Origin: Flavobacterium psychrophilum
Lineage (GTDB): Bacteria > Bacteroidota > Bacteroidia > Flavobacteriales > Flavobacteriaceae
Direction: 5' to 3'
Assembly (NCBI GenBank): GCA_945866505.1
Contig: CAMBHH010000030.1
Location: forward strand, 1-23,364
Length of the DNA stretch: 23,364 nt
Shown here: in pieces, positions 13,702 to 21,773 of the stretch
Layout: every line of letters begins with the position of its first letter
How positions within the stretch are numbered: the first letter of the stretch is position 1
Program-made: the position numbers and the translations under genes
The notes under the pieces: generated by a model
The model's database searches: none
What the model saw: the letters and a program-made list of their open reading frames with translations, nothing else
Told to the model about the DNA's origin: nothing

Positions 13702-15132
13702 TTATAAATTTTCAATAAATTTAGTCAATAAATGAACGCCGTACCCCGTTGCATGTTTGCTTTTTGCAAATTCATCATCACCATACGCCACTCCAGCAAT
13801 GTCAAGATGTGCCCAAGCTTTGTGATTTTCGGTAAAATATTCCAGGAATTTTGCTGCAGAAATAGCTCCGGCAACTGGTTTTCCACTGTAATTTTTCACA
13901 TCGGCAATATCGCTTTCAATATCTTGTTTGTAACAATCCCAAAGTGGTAGTTGCCAAAGTTTTTCTCCAATTTCATTTCCAGATTGTTGTATTTTTTTTG
14001 AAATAGCTTCATTGTTGGTAAACAAAGCCGCACAATCGTAGCCAAAAGTTCCCACCGCACTTCCTGTTAAGGTGGCTATATCAACAATATATTCGGGTTT
14101 GAAATTCTTAATTAAATAGGATATTCCGTCGGCCAAAACTAATCTTCCTTCGGCATCCGTATCTATAATTTCTATCGAATGACCGCTATAACTTTGGATC
14201 ACATCACTTGGATAAAACGATTTTGCATCCACCGCATTTTCGGCACAAGGCACAATCGCAGTCACTTTTACAGGCAATTTTAAATCCGAAATCAGCTGCA
14301 TTGCGCCAAAAACAGCTGCTCCGCCTGCCATATCACATTTCATATGCAACATACCAGTGGTTTTAACATTCAGTCCGCCAGTGTCGAAAGTGATTCCTTT
14401 TCCCACCAAACCTATGTGCTTTGTTTTCGCATTTGCATTTTCAGGAATATAATTCATAATGACAAATTGCGGTTCTTCATCACTTCCTTTTCCAACAGAT
14501 AAAAAAGCCTCTAATCCTGCTTTCTTTGAAGCTTCGAAGCCTAAAGTTTCCACTTCAAAACCAAATTTTTTCCCGCTTTCGCTTGCCCAATTAGATAAGT
14601 ATTTTGGAGTAACTACATTGGGAGGTAAATCGACTAAGTTCAAAATTTCGAGTTGTGCATTCGCAATTTTTATTGCTTTTGCAACTGTCTCTGTCAGGTC
14701 TTTTTTTGATAAAATTGAAAGTTCAAATTTTTTATTCAAAAACGGATGCTTTTCTGTTTTTTTGAAATGACCTAAATCATAAGTGCCTAAATATAAGCCT
14801 GAAATAGTGGCTTCAATTTGGTCTTTTGTGAATTGTTCTGGCAAAACCAAAGCTACTTTAATTCCAAAATATTCTTTTTGTTTGAGGGAAATTCTTCGGA
14901 AAATGGTTTTCAAATCTTTGTAATCAGTAGCTGTACCTAAGCCAATAAATATATGAGTGTAATCGTATTTTTCTACTAAATAATGCGTGTCTTTCTTTCC
15001 GTAAAATATTTTTGCAGGTACAGAAACTCCTTGGAATTCTATTGGAACCAGACTTTTGGCATAAGTTTCAAAAACCGGAATTAAAATCGTTCCTGAAAAT
15101 CCTTCGAGATTTTTAATGGTAGTTGTTTTCAT
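13702..15132 (-). CDS. M17-family leucyl aminopeptidase
   Basis: A 476-residue cytosolic aminopeptidase with two metal ions. The C-terminal catalytic domain has the complete signature: GKGITFDTGGLNVK (244-257; K245, D250, K257), MKCDMAGGAA (264-273; D267) and DTDAEGRLVLAD (324-335; D326, E328, R330). The first ~165 residues form the variable N-terminal domain. There is no signal peptide. The gene is sandwiched between the esterase (4-bp gap) and the ATP-grasp ligase (2-bp gap), so the three are almost certainly co-transcribed. Besides general peptide turnover, M17 enzymes can process Cys-Gly and related dipeptides, which would fit a dedicated peptide-metabolite pathway. Confidence 0.94.
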   Translation of the reverse strand: MKTTTIKNLEGFSGTILIPVFETYAKSLVPIEFQGVSVPAKIFYGKKDTHYLVEKYDYTHIFIGLGTATDYKDLKTIFRRISLKQKEYFGIKVALVLPEQFTKDQIEATISGLYLGTYDLGHFKKTEKHPFLNKKFELSILSKKDLTETVAKAIKIANAQLEILNLVDLPPNVVTPKYLSNWASESGKKFGFEVETLGFEASKKAGLEAFLSVGKGSDEEPQFVIMNYIPENANAKTKHIGLVGKGITFDTGGLNVKTTGMLHMKCDMAGGAAVFGAMQLISDLKLPVKVTAIVPCAENAVDAKSFYPSDVIQSYSGHSIEIIDTDAEGRLVLADGISYLIKNFKPEYIVDIATLTGSAVGTFGYDCAALFTNNEAISKKIQQSGNEIGEKLWQLPLWDCYKQDIESDIADVKNYSGKPVAGAISAAKFLEYFTENHKAWAHLDIAGVAYGDDEFAKSKHATGYGVHLLTKFIENL

Positions 15133-15136
15133 CTGT

Positions 15137-16267
15137 TTAATTTATTTTAGTGTTAAAAAAAAGCCATTCAATAGCCTTCGGAAATTCATCACTCCAGTAG
15201 GTTTCACTGTGCTTTCCTTCCATATTAATACTCAAATTGATTTTTAATTTGTCTTTTATAAATTCGCTTGCAATAATATTCTTCTTAAAATTATTTACAT
15301 GCTCAATCATCGTAGTACTTTCATCTCCACCAGCATATAAGTATATTTTTGTGTCACTATTTTCAGTTGAATCGGATTTTATTTTTAGTTCCGGAACCAC
15401 CCAAAGTGAAGGTGAAAAAATCATCAATTTTCCATAAACCTCTGGATATCTCAATCCACTAAAAATGCTCACCAGTCCGCCCATTGAGCTCCCACCTATT
15501 CCTGTAAATTCGCGTTCTTTTTTGGTTCTAAAATTACTATCCACAAATGGTTTTAAGGTTTCGGTCATAAATTTTATATATTTTTTTCCTTGCCCCTTTC
15601 CTAGTACAGTTTTGCCTACATTATATTCTTTTATTCGATCTTCTTCAGCGTGTTCTATAGCAATAATTATGATTTTTCCAATTTTATATTCGGCCATAAC
15701 GGCTAGTTTTTTATCAATCTCCCAATTGCCATATTGTGCATTTTCATTGAATAAATTCTGCGCATCCTGTAAATACATTACGGGATAACTTTCGCTAGAA
15801 GAATAATAATCGTGTGGCAGTAAGGCCCATATTTTTCTGGTTTTGTTGAGTTGTGGAATTTCAAATTCATCGGAAATCAGTAAAACTTTCGGCAAATAAT
15901 TCGTTTTGAAAGGCAACCAATTTTTTCTCCATTTTGGCACATAATCATTTATTATTCCGGAATGTAATTTTGTAGAACGATTTGATGTAATTTCATCGTT
16001 TTTTCCTATTTCTACGGCGCTCCAATCTCCTTTAGTAAACTTATACTGCAACTCAGCGGGATAAGCAAAATCAGAAGGGAATTCATACTGGTATAAATTA
16101 TTTCCAATTCTTTCCATCCTAAACTCTTTGTCTTGCGTTCTCCAACTATTGAAATTACCTGAAATATAAACTGGACGTGAATCTTCTTCATCCGTTTTTA
16201 AAAGAATTTGAAGTGCAGTTTTTCTACTATTAAATTCCTTCATAATCAGCGTATTCTCAGAATCCAT
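15137..16267 (-). CDS. Esterase with N-terminal CBM48/AMPK-GBD-like domain (Fes/IroE-like)
   Basis: A 376-residue two-domain hydrolase. Residues ~15-105 have the beta-sandwich pattern of CBM48-like N-terminal domains (VYISGNFNSWRTQDKEFRMER, LQYKFTKGDW). Residues ~130-372 are a putative-esterase alpha/beta hydrolase: GGSSMGG nucleophile elbow with Ser261, candidate acid D315 in YAGGDES and candidate base H353 in GKHSETYW. This architecture is shared with enterobactin esterase Fes and many Bacteroidota hydrolases. No signal peptide is visible, so a cytoplasmic role is likely. It is the first gene of the minus-strand operon with M17 and ATP-grasp. An alternative ATG lies at 16243. No convincing -7 element was found upstream. 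Confidence 0.87.
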   Translation of the reverse strand: MDSENTLIMKEFNSRKTALQILLKTDEEDSRPVYISGNFNSWRTQDKEFRMERIGNNLYQYEFPSDFAYPAELQYKFTKGDWSAVEIGKNDEITSNRSTKLHSGIINDYVPKWRKNWLPFKTNYLPKVLLISDEFEIPQLNKTRKIWALLPHDYYSSSESYPVMYLQDAQNLFNENAQYGNWEIDKKLAVMAEYKIGKIIIIAIEHAEEDRIKEYNVGKTVLGKGQGKKYIKFMTETLKPFVDSNFRTKKEREFTGIGGSSMGGLVSIFSGLRYPEVYGKLMIFSPSLWVVPELKIKSDSTENSDTKIYLYAGGDESTTMIEHVNNFKKNIIASEFIKDKLKINLSINMEGKHSETYWSDEFPKAIEWLFFNTKIN

Positions 16268-16344
16268 TTCGTGAATTTTAGTCTTGTAATTTGAAATAAA
16301 AAAGTAAATATAATAGATTGTAATTGGATAAAAAAGAAAAAAAG

Positions 16345-16379
16345 AAAACCCAATAGAAATATGCGAACTATTGGGTTTT
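16345..16379 (-). terminator. Intrinsic terminator of the his operon
   Basis: AAAACCCAATAG (16345-16356) and CTATTGGGTTTT (16368-16379) form a perfect 12-bp stem with an 11-nt loop. On the minus strand a T-rich run (16330-16344) follows. It lies 24 bp beyond the hisIE stop codon and ends the operon before the esterase-M17-ATP-grasp operon begins. The remainder of 16268-16402 is AT-rich spacer without a gene. Confidence 0.9.
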
Positions 16380-16402
16380 TATTGATAAAAAAGTTAAATG
16401 TT

Positions 16403-17002
16403 TTATTTTTGACGGCCTTTTAAAACATTGACAACATCATTTAATTCAAAGCCTTTTGCTTGCAATAAAATGAGATAATGAAAAAGTAAATCGGCACTTT
16501 CGTCTAAGAATAAATGGTCGTTGTTGTCTTTGGCTTCAATGACTACTTCTATTGCTTCCTCTCCTACTTTTTGAGCAATTTTATTAATTCCTTTTTCGAA
16601 TAATGAAGCCACATAACTTTTCGCGGTATCCGCATTTTCTCTTCGAGTTTTGATCGTATTTTCTAAATTAGAAATAAATCCATACTCTTGATTATTAAAT
16701 TCTTGCCAGCAATTATCTGAACCAGTATGACAAGTTGGTCCTTGTGGCTTTACTTGTATCAAAAGTGTGTCTTCATCACAATCATTTTTGATAGAAATCA
16801 AATGCAAAAAATTACCACTTTCCTCGCCTTTTGTCCAAAGTCTTTGTTTGGAACGGCTGTAGAAAGTTACTTTATTTGTTTCCAATGTTTTTTGATAAGA
16901 TGCTGCATTCATATACCCTAGCATCAAAACATTTTTTGTTTCGCTGTCTTGAATAATCGCAGGAATTAATCCGTGTGGGAGTTTTGAGAAATTTATTTCC
17001 AT
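16403..17002 (-). CDS. hisIE: Phosphoribosyl-AMP cyclohydrolase / phosphoribosyl-ATP pyrophosphohydrolase
   Basis: Bifunctional enzyme for steps 2 and 3 of histidine synthesis. It splits pyrophosphate from PR-ATP (HisE part) and opens the adenine ring of PR-AMP (HisI part). The HisI domain is residues 1-105 with metal sites DCDED (74-78) and the CHTGSDNC cysteines (91 and 98). The HisE domain follows from ~112 with the MazG-like KVGEEAIEVVIEA (145-157) and DESADLLFH (167-175). The 199-residue length is normal for the fusion. It is the last gene of the operon, 79 bp after hisF, followed by a strong terminator. Confidence 0.97.
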   Translation of the reverse strand: MEINFSKLPHGLIPAIIQDSETKNVLMLGYMNAASYQKTLETNKVTFYSRSKQRLWTKGEESGNFLHLISIKNDCDEDTLLIQVKPQGPTCHTGSDNCWQEFNNQEYGFISNLENTIKTRRENADTAKSYVASLFEKGINKIAQKVGEEAIEVVIEAKDNNDHLFLDESADLLFHYLILLQAKGFELNDVVNVLKGRQK

Positions 17003-17028
17003 ATTTTTTGTTTTATTGGTTGGAAGAT

Positions 17029-17079
17029 GGGAGTGAGAAGTTGGGAGTCATACTTTTCACTTCCAACTTCCCGCTTCCC
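17029..17079. repeat. Inverted repeat in the hisF-hisIE gap
   Basis: GGGAGTGAGAAGTTGGGAGT (17029-17048) is imperfectly complementary to the sequence at 17059-17079, with GAAGTTGG/CCAACTTC as the perfect core. The arms are GC-richer than the surroundings. The element fills the spacer right after the hisF stop codon. Confidence 0.65.
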
Positions 17080-17081
17080 TA

Positions 17082-17840
17082 CTACCCGCATCGTACTTCT
17101 ATATTGTTATTTTTTAATTCTCTTTTTAATGTCTTGATTTCAATTTCCTTGAAATGGAAAACGCTTGCCGCCAAAGCTGCATCTGCTTTTCCTTCGACAA
17201 AAGTATCTACAAAATGTTGGATATTTCCCGCTCCACCAGATGCAATTATTGGAATATTTACGATTTCGGACAATTTTGCCAAAGCTTCATTGGCAAAACC
17301 GTTCTTAGTTCCATCGTGATTCATTGAGGTGAAAAGGATTTCTCCTGCGCCACGTTGTTCCACTTCTTTTGCCCAATCGAACAACCTAATTTGTGTCGGC
17401 ACCTTTCCTCCTACTAAATGCACTATCCATTCTCCGTCTATTTGCTTGGCATCAATCGCTACAACAACACATTGGCTTCCAAATTTCTGTGCTAAATCAT
17501 TAATCAACTGCGGATTTTTTACTGCCGATGAATTAATGGAAACCTTGTCGGCTCCATTGTGTAATAATGCCTCAACATCTTCAATCGAAGAAATGCCACC
17601 ACCTACAGTAAAAGGAATGTTGATCGTTGCCGCCACATTACGTACCAAATCTAGCAATGTACTTCGGCGTTCTTCCGTTGCGGAAATATCGAGAAAAACC
17701 AATTCGTCAGCACCTTCATCCGAATAGATTTTGGCCAGTTCCACAGGATCTCCAGCATCGCGCAAATCTACGAAATTAACACCTTTTACGGTTCGTCCGT
17801 TTTTGATGTCGAGGCAAGGGATTATTCTTTTTGTTAACAT
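17082..17840 (-). CDS. hisF: Imidazole glycerol phosphate synthase, cyclase subunit
   Basis: The 252-residue (beta/alpha)8 barrel subunit that uses ammonia from HisH to convert PRFAR to IGP and AICAR. Catalytic Asp11 ([12 protein letters not shown]) and Asp130 (VVVAIDAK) are at the canonical positions. The phosphate-binding glycine loops TVGGGISS (78-85) and IASGGAGN are present. The length is standard. It partners with HisH, encoded two genes upstream, and has a 76-bp gap to hisA. Confidence 0.98.
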   Translation of the reverse strand: MLTKRIIPCLDIKNGRTVKGVNFVDLRDAGDPVELAKIYSDEGADELVFLDISATEERRSTLLDLVRNVAATINIPFTVGGGISSIEDVEALLHNGADKVSINSSAVKNPQLINDLAQKFGSQCVVVAIDAKQIDGEWIVHLVGGKVPTQIRLFDWAKEVEQRGAGEILFTSMNHDGTKNGFANEALAKLSEIVNIPIIASGGAGNIQHFVDTFVEGKADAALAASVFHFKEIEIKTLKRELKNNNIEVRCG

Positions 17841-17854
17841 TCTTTTAATTTTAA

Positions 17855-17918
17855 AATTTGAAAATCAATCAATTTGAAAATTCATTATTACATTTCCAAA
17901 TTATCTAATTTTCAAATT
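17855..17918. repeat. Direct and inverted AATTTGAAAAT repeats in the hisA-hisF gap
   Basis: AATTTGAAAAT occurs twice in direct orientation (17855-17865, 17871-17881). Its exact inverse ATTTTCAAATT lies at 17908-17918 and overlaps the hisA stop codon. Either direct copy can pair with the inverse to form an 11-bp stem. Confidence 0.65.
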
Positions 17919-18642
17919 ATTTATTTAAAATATAATTCTCCAATTGTTTCAACGAAATTCTACCTTCATAAATTGCTTTACCGATGATCGTACCTTCGCA
18001 ACCCAATTCGGCTAATTTTGGTAATTCGTCAAAAGTGGAAATTCCTCCTGAAGCGATTAACTTGATTCCTTTGGCTGTTGCCAAAATCTTGGAGTATAAA
18101 TCAAAACTTGGACCTTCGAGCATTCCGTCTTTTGCAATATCGGTGCAAATTACGTACTGAATTCCTTTGTTTTGATAATCTTGAATAAAAGGAACCAAAT
18201 CTTCATCAGAATCTTCTAACCATCCTGAAACGGCTACTTTTTCGTTATTAGCATCAGCTCCTAAAATTATTTTATCCGAAGCGTATTCTGCAATCCATTT
18301 TTCGAAAATAGCTCTGTTTTTAACGGCAATACTTCCACCTGTAATTTGGTTTGCACCAGATTCAAAGGCGATTTTTAAATCCGAATCGGCTTTTAATCCT
18401 CCTCCAAAATCAATTTGCAATTTGGTTTGAGAAGCAATTTGTTCCAATATTTTATAGTTGACGATTTTGCTGGATTTTGCTCCGTCCAAATCCACCAAAT
18501 GCAAATATTCGATTCCGTGGGCTTCGAATGATTTGGCCACTTCCAGTGGGTTTTCGTTGTATATAATTTTGGTATTGTAATCGCCTTTCGACAAGCGAAC
18601 ACATTTTCCTTCGATGATGTCTATTGCAGGTATTATTCTCAT
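17917..18642 (-). CDS. hisA: ProFAR isomerase (phosphoribosylformimino-AICAR-P isomerase)
   Basis: The 241-residue (beta/alpha)8 barrel that catalyses the Amadori rearrangement of ProFAR to PRFAR. Catalytic Asp8 ([15 protein letters not shown]) and Asp130 ([16 protein letters not shown]) are in place. Phosphate-binding segments DFGGGLK (78-84) and IASGGIS are intact. Normal length. It is preceded by hisH with a 90-bp spacer that carries an inverted repeat. Confidence 0.98.
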   Translation of the reverse strand: MRIIPAIDIIEGKCVRLSKGDYNTKIIYNENPLEVAKSFEAHGIEYLHLVDLDGAKSSKIVNYKILEQIASQTKLQIDFGGGLKADSDLKIAFESGANQITGGSIAVKNRAIFEKWIAEYASDKIILGADANNEKVAVSGWLEDSDEDLVPFIQDYQNKGIQYVICTDIAKDGMLEGPSFDLYSKILATAKGIKLIASGGISTFDELPKLAELGCEGTIIGKAIYEGRISLKQLENYILNK

Positions 18643-18648
18643 TTTTTT

Positions 18649-18730
18649 AATTTAAAGATTTAAAAATTGAATAATTTAACGATTGCTAATTTAGAAGTAT
18701 TTAATTTCAAATTTTTTCAATCTTTAAATT
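18649..18730. repeat. Inverted repeat in the hisH-hisA gap
   Basis: AATTTAAAGATT (18649-18660) and AATCTTTAAATT (18719-18730) are perfect 12-bp inverted copies at the two ends of the spacer. Further imperfect pairing (AAAAATTGAATAA with TTCAATCATTCAAT-like sequence) lies nearby. The hisH stop codon lies at the edge. Confidence 0.6.
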
Positions 18731-18732
18731 TT

Positions 18733-19368
18733 TCAATCATTCAATTTTAAAAAATTCTCAAGGATTTTCTCTCCAACATCACCACTTTTCTCAGGGTGAA
18801 ATTGTGTTCCATAGAAATTATTATTTTCCAAAGCTGATGAATATTCGAGCTCGTAATTGGTTGTGGCAATGGTTTCTGCACAAAGAGGAGCGTAAAAACT
18901 GTGTACCAAGTACATATATTCATTTTCGGAAATTCCTTTGAATAAATCTGACTTTAGATTGTAAATGTTGTTCCAACCCATTTGTGGTACTTTTACTTTG
19001 GAAGAAAATTTCACAACATCTACATCAAAAATTCCCAATCCTTTGGTATCGCCTTCTTCTGAATAATTGCACATCAACTGCATTCCTAAGCAAATTCCGA
19101 AAACAGGTTGTTTTAATGTTGGAATCAAAGTATCCAAACCGCTTTCTTGAAGCATTTTCATTGCATAACTTGCCTCTCCCACTCCCGGAAAAATGACTTT
19201 GTCCGCTGCTTTTATTTCATCAGGATTGTTGCTCAAAACCGCTTTGTATCCCAATCTTTCGATGGCAAACATAATGCTTTGAATGTTTCCTGCTCCGTAA
19301 TTTATGATTACAAGCCCCCCAGCCCCCGAAGGGGGAGTTGAAGTAACTTGTGTTCTATCCTTTTCCAT
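18733..19368 (-). CDS. hisH: Imidazole glycerol phosphate synthase, glutamine amidotransferase subunit
   Basis: A 211-residue class I GATase that hydrolyses glutamine and channels ammonia to HisF. The triad is Cys93 (GICLGMQ), His191 and Glu193 (GTQFHPEKS). HisH proteins normally begin within a few residues of the VIINYGAGN motif. Here that motif starts only at residue 20, after an N-terminal tail MEKDRTQVTSTPPSGAGG. The TPPSGAGG part is encoded by a GC-rich palindromic repeat (19313-19339) also found inverted at 19389-19415. No other ATG lies between the repeat and the conserved motif, so either the repeat is translated or a non-ATG codon is used. The 45-bp gap to hisB lies between the two repeat copies. 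Confidence 0.96.
   Translation of the reverse strand: MEKDRTQVTSTPPSGAGGLVIINYGAGNIQSIMFAIERLGYKAVLSNNPDEIKAADKVIFPGVGEASYAMKMLQESGLDTLIPTLKQPVFGICLGMQLMCNYSEEGDTKGLGIFDVDVVKFSSKVKVPQMGWNNIYNLKSDLFKGISENEYMYLVHSFYAPLCAETIATTNYELEYSSALENNNFYGTQFHPEKSGDVGEKILENFLKLND
19313..19339 (+). repeat. GC-rich palindromic repeat, copy 1, inside the hisH 5' coding region
   Basis: 27 bp containing CCCCCGAAGGGGG, the inner stem of a small hairpin. It matches 19389-19415 in inverted orientation at 23 of 27 positions. It sits in frame inside hisH codons 11-18. The GC content stands out strongly from the AT-rich surroundings. Confidence 0.9.
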
Positions 19369-19388
19369 ATATTATTTTCAAACTTAGT

Positions 19389-19415
19389 AATTCCCCCGTC
19401 GGGGGTTAGGGGGCT
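19389..19415 (-). repeat. GC-rich palindromic repeat, copy 2, over the hisB stop codon
   Basis: 27 bp containing CCCCCGTCGGGGG. It is an inverted copy of 19313-19339 and overlaps the hisB stop codon by two bases. In the his transcript the two copies flank the hisH start codon and could pair into a long GC-rich stem with the initiation region in the loop. Confidence 0.9.
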
Positions 19416-20550
19416 ACAACATTCCTTTGGTGCTCGGCAAAATCATTTTTTCCGTATCCCGTTTTACGGCTACTTTAATCGCTTTGGCAAAAGCCTTAAA
19501 AATAGCTTCGATTTTGTGATGCTCGTTCGTTCCTTCGGCTTTGATGTTGATGTTGGCTTTTGCACCATCCGAAAAGGATTTGAAGAAATGATAGAACATT
19601 TCTGTTGGCATTTTCCCTACCATTTCGCGTTTGAATTCGGTTTCCCAAACCAACCAATTTCTTCCTCCGAAATCAATTGCCACTTGCGACAAGCAGTCGT
19701 CCATCGGCAAACAAAAACCGTAACGCTCGATTCCTAATTTGTTTCCTAAAGCTTTCGCAAAAACTTCTCCCAAGGCAATTGCCGTGTCTTCAATAGTGTG
19801 GTGTTCGTCCACTTCTAAATCTCCTTTTACGAGGATTTCCAAGTCCATTTGTCCGTGACGCGCGATTTGGTCCAGCATATGATCAAAAAAAGCAATTCCA
19901 GTTTCGATTTTACTTTTTCCGGTTCCGTCAAGATTTAGATTGATGTAAATATCAGTTTCATTCGTTTTTCGGGTTATTGATGCAGAACGATCCTCTAATT
20001 TCAAAAACTCGTAAATGGTTTTCCATTCTGTGGTTTGCAAAGCAATAACAGTGTCTAATTCGCGTCTTTTTGACGAAATTTCATCACTTCCTAACTCTAC
20101 ATCATTACTGATAAAAATGGCTTTTGAACCCAAGTTTTTAGCCAATTCCACATCGGTGATTCTATCTCCGATTACGAATGAATTTTCTAAATCGTATTCC
20201 GGATTGTTGATGTATTTCGTCAACATAGCCGTTCCTGGCTTGCGAGTGGGTACGTTTTCGTGAGGAAATGTTTTGTCTATAAAAACTTCACTGAAAACAA
20301 CTCCTTCGTTTTCAAAAGCTTTCATCACCAAATTATGTACCGGCCAAAAGTTGGCTGCTGGATGCGAATCGGTTCCTAAGCCATCTTGATTCGTTACCAT
20401 TACAAATTCGAAATCCAATTCGGCAGCAATTTTTCCTAGATATTGAAAAGCTTTTGGATAGAATTCCAATTTTTCGAAACTGTCTAATTGATAGTCATTG
20501 GGTTCTAAAACCATTGTTCCGTCTCGATCTATAAAAAGTATTTTTTTCAT
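19414..20550 (-). CDS. hisB: Histidinol-phosphatase / imidazoleglycerol-phosphate dehydratase
   Basis: A bifunctional enzyme of 378 residues. The N-terminal HAD phosphatase domain begins [12 protein letters not shown] with the Asp-x-Asp nucleophile pair (D8, D10). [10 protein letters not shown] carries the later HAD Asp. The C-terminal IGP dehydratase domain has the diagnostic metal-binding [14 protein letters not shown] and [15 protein letters not shown]. It performs the dehydration of IGP and the dephosphorylation of histidinol-P. Two in-frame upstream ATGs (20577, 20556) exist, but the HAD motif normally starts right at MKK, and the region before 20550 carries a palindromic repeat, so 20550 is chosen. 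Confidence 0.97.
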   Translation of the reverse strand: MKKILFIDRDGTMVLEPNDYQLDSFEKLEFYPKAFQYLGKIAAELDFEFVMVTNQDGLGTDSHPAANFWPVHNLVMKAFENEGVVFSEVFIDKTFPHENVPTRKPGTAMLTKYINNPEYDLENSFVIGDRITDVELAKNLGSKAIFISNDVELGSDEISSKRRELDTVIALQTTEWKTIYEFLKLEDRSASITRKTNETDIYINLNLDGTGKSKIETGIAFFDHMLDQIARHGQMDLEILVKGDLEVDEHHTIEDTAIALGEVFAKALGNKLGIERYGFCLPMDDCLSQVAIDFGGRNWLVWETEFKREMVGKMPTEMFYHFFKSFSDGAKANINIKAEGTNEHHKIEAIFKAFAKAIKVAVKRDTEKMILPSTKGML

Positions 20551-20564
20551 ATTCATATTCTTTT

Positions 20565-20613
20565 GCCACAGATTCACAGATTTAAATGATACTAAAATCA
20601 GTGAATCTGTGGC
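20565..20613. repeat. Perfect 13-bp inverted repeat in the hisC-hisB gap
   Basis: GCCACAGATTCAC (20565-20577) and GTGAATCTGTGGC (20601-20613) are exact reverse complements, with a 23-nt AT-rich loop. They fill the 69-bp spacer between the hisC stop and the hisB start. Similar sequences are, as I recall, dispersed in flavobacterial genomes. Confidence 0.85.
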
Positions 20614-20619
20614 TAATTT

Positions 20620-21669
20620 TTACTTCAATTTTTCTAGTGCCTCCATTAATTTCTTATTTTCATCTTCCGTTCCAATAGTCAAACGCAAGGTGTTTTCACA
20701 TAAAGGTTGGGTTGTTCTGTTGCGAATTACAATTCCTTTGGCAATCAATTCGTCGTATCTTTTGTTGGCATCATCCACTTTTATCAAAATGAAATTGGCT
20801 TCAGTCGGATATATTTTTTCGACAAATTTTACATCAACTAATACTTTAAGTAATTCCTCTCTTTGTGCAATAATGGAAGCTATTTCGAATTTAATTTTTT
20901 CAGGATTATTCAATCGTTCCAAAGCTCTCAATTGCGTCAATTCGTTCACGTTGTAAGGTGGTTTAATTTTATTTAAAACCGAAATTACTTCTGGCGAACC
21001 ATAGCAAATTCCCAAACGGATTCCTGCTAAACCATACGCTTTGGAAAGCGTTTGTGTGATAATCAAATGTGGATATTCGTCAATTTTAGCCAACCAACTT
21101 TCTTTTTCTGAAAAGTCGATATAGGCTTCGTCAATAACTACCAAACCTTTAAAATTCTCTAATAATTTCACAACACTTTCAGTCGAAAATGAGTTGGCTG
21201 TTGGATTATTTGGAGAACACAAAAAAATGATTTTGGTATTCTCATCAACGATTTCCAGAATCTTTTCTACCTGCGGTTGAAAATCGTTAGAAAGTAAAAC
21301 TTCCCTGTTTTCAACTGCATTGATATTGGCCAAAACGCTGTACATCCCATAGGTTGGTGGCAAAGTAATCACATTATCAATTTTAGGTTCACAAAAAGCT
21401 CTGAAAATTAAATCCAGTACTTCGTCGCTTCCGTTACCCAATAAAATTTGGTTTGGGTTTACGTTTCTTTGTTTTGCCAAAACCACTTTCACACTGCTTT
21501 GTTGTGGGTCAGGATAACGATTTACGCCATTCTGGAACGGATTTTCATTGGCATCCAAAAAAATCATATCGGCCGTGTCAAAATCCTCAAATTCGTCACG
21601 TGCCGAAGAATAAGGCTTCATCGACTTAACGTTTTCGCGTACTAAATTATTTATATTAAAATCTTTCAT
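20620..21669 (-). CDS. hisC: Histidinol-phosphate aminotransferase
   Basis: A 349-residue PLP-dependent class II aminotransferase converting imidazole acetol phosphate to histidinol phosphate with glutamate. The Schiff-base lysine is K210 in TLSKAYGLAGIRLG. Conserved LGNGSDEVLD (77-86), PTYGMY (105-110), SPNNPTANS (152-160), DEAY (180-183) and a C-terminal LRLTIGT are seen. Normal length and intact. It lies between hisD and hisB with spacers of 104 and 69 bp. Confidence 0.97.
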   Translation of the reverse strand: MKDFNINNLVRENVKSMKPYSSARDEFEDFDTADMIFLDANENPFQNGVNRYPDPQQSSVKVVLAKQRNVNPNQILLGNGSDEVLDLIFRAFCEPKIDNVITLPPTYGMYSVLANINAVENREVLLSNDFQPQVEKILEIVDENTKIIFLCSPNNPTANSFSTESVVKLLENFKGLVVIDEAYIDFSEKESWLAKIDEYPHLIITQTLSKAYGLAGIRLGICYGSPEVISVLNKIKPPYNVNELTQLRALERLNNPEKIKFEIASIIAQREELLKVLVDVKFVEKIYPTEANFILIKVDDANKRYDELIAKGIVIRNRTTQPLCENTLRLTIGTEDENKKLMEALEKLK

Positions 21670-21689
21670 TTTCTTTATTTTTTTGGAGA

Positions 21690-21770
21690 AAAGAAGAAAG
21701 ATGCGAGAGGAAAGACGTTCCGTTTATTCCTCAAATTATTTCAATCTTTTTTCTTGCCTCTTTCTTCTTT
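21690..21770. repeat. Imperfect inverted repeat in the hisD-hisC gap
   Basis: AAAGAAGAAAGA (21690-21701) begins a 26-bp arm, and its inverse occupies 21745-21770. The outer 12 bp are perfect and the remainder has four mismatches. One strand is almost pure purine, the other almost pure pyrimidine. It directly follows the hisD stop codon. Confidence 0.65.
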
Positions 21771-21773
21771 CTT

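Noticed and set aside
17329..17727. Plus-strand 132-codon ORF antisense to hisF
   Set aside because: It mirrors conserved HisF codons. The cysteine- and serine-rich composition is that of an antisense frame.
20551..20577. Upstream start for hisB
   Set aside because: The extra nine residues overlap the inverted repeat, and the HAD motif naturally begins at the ATG at 20550.
20498..20956. Plus-strand 152-codon ORF antisense to hisB/hisC
   Set aside because: It crosses two real genes and the palindromic spacer, and the serine/phenylalanine-rich composition is typical of antisense frames.
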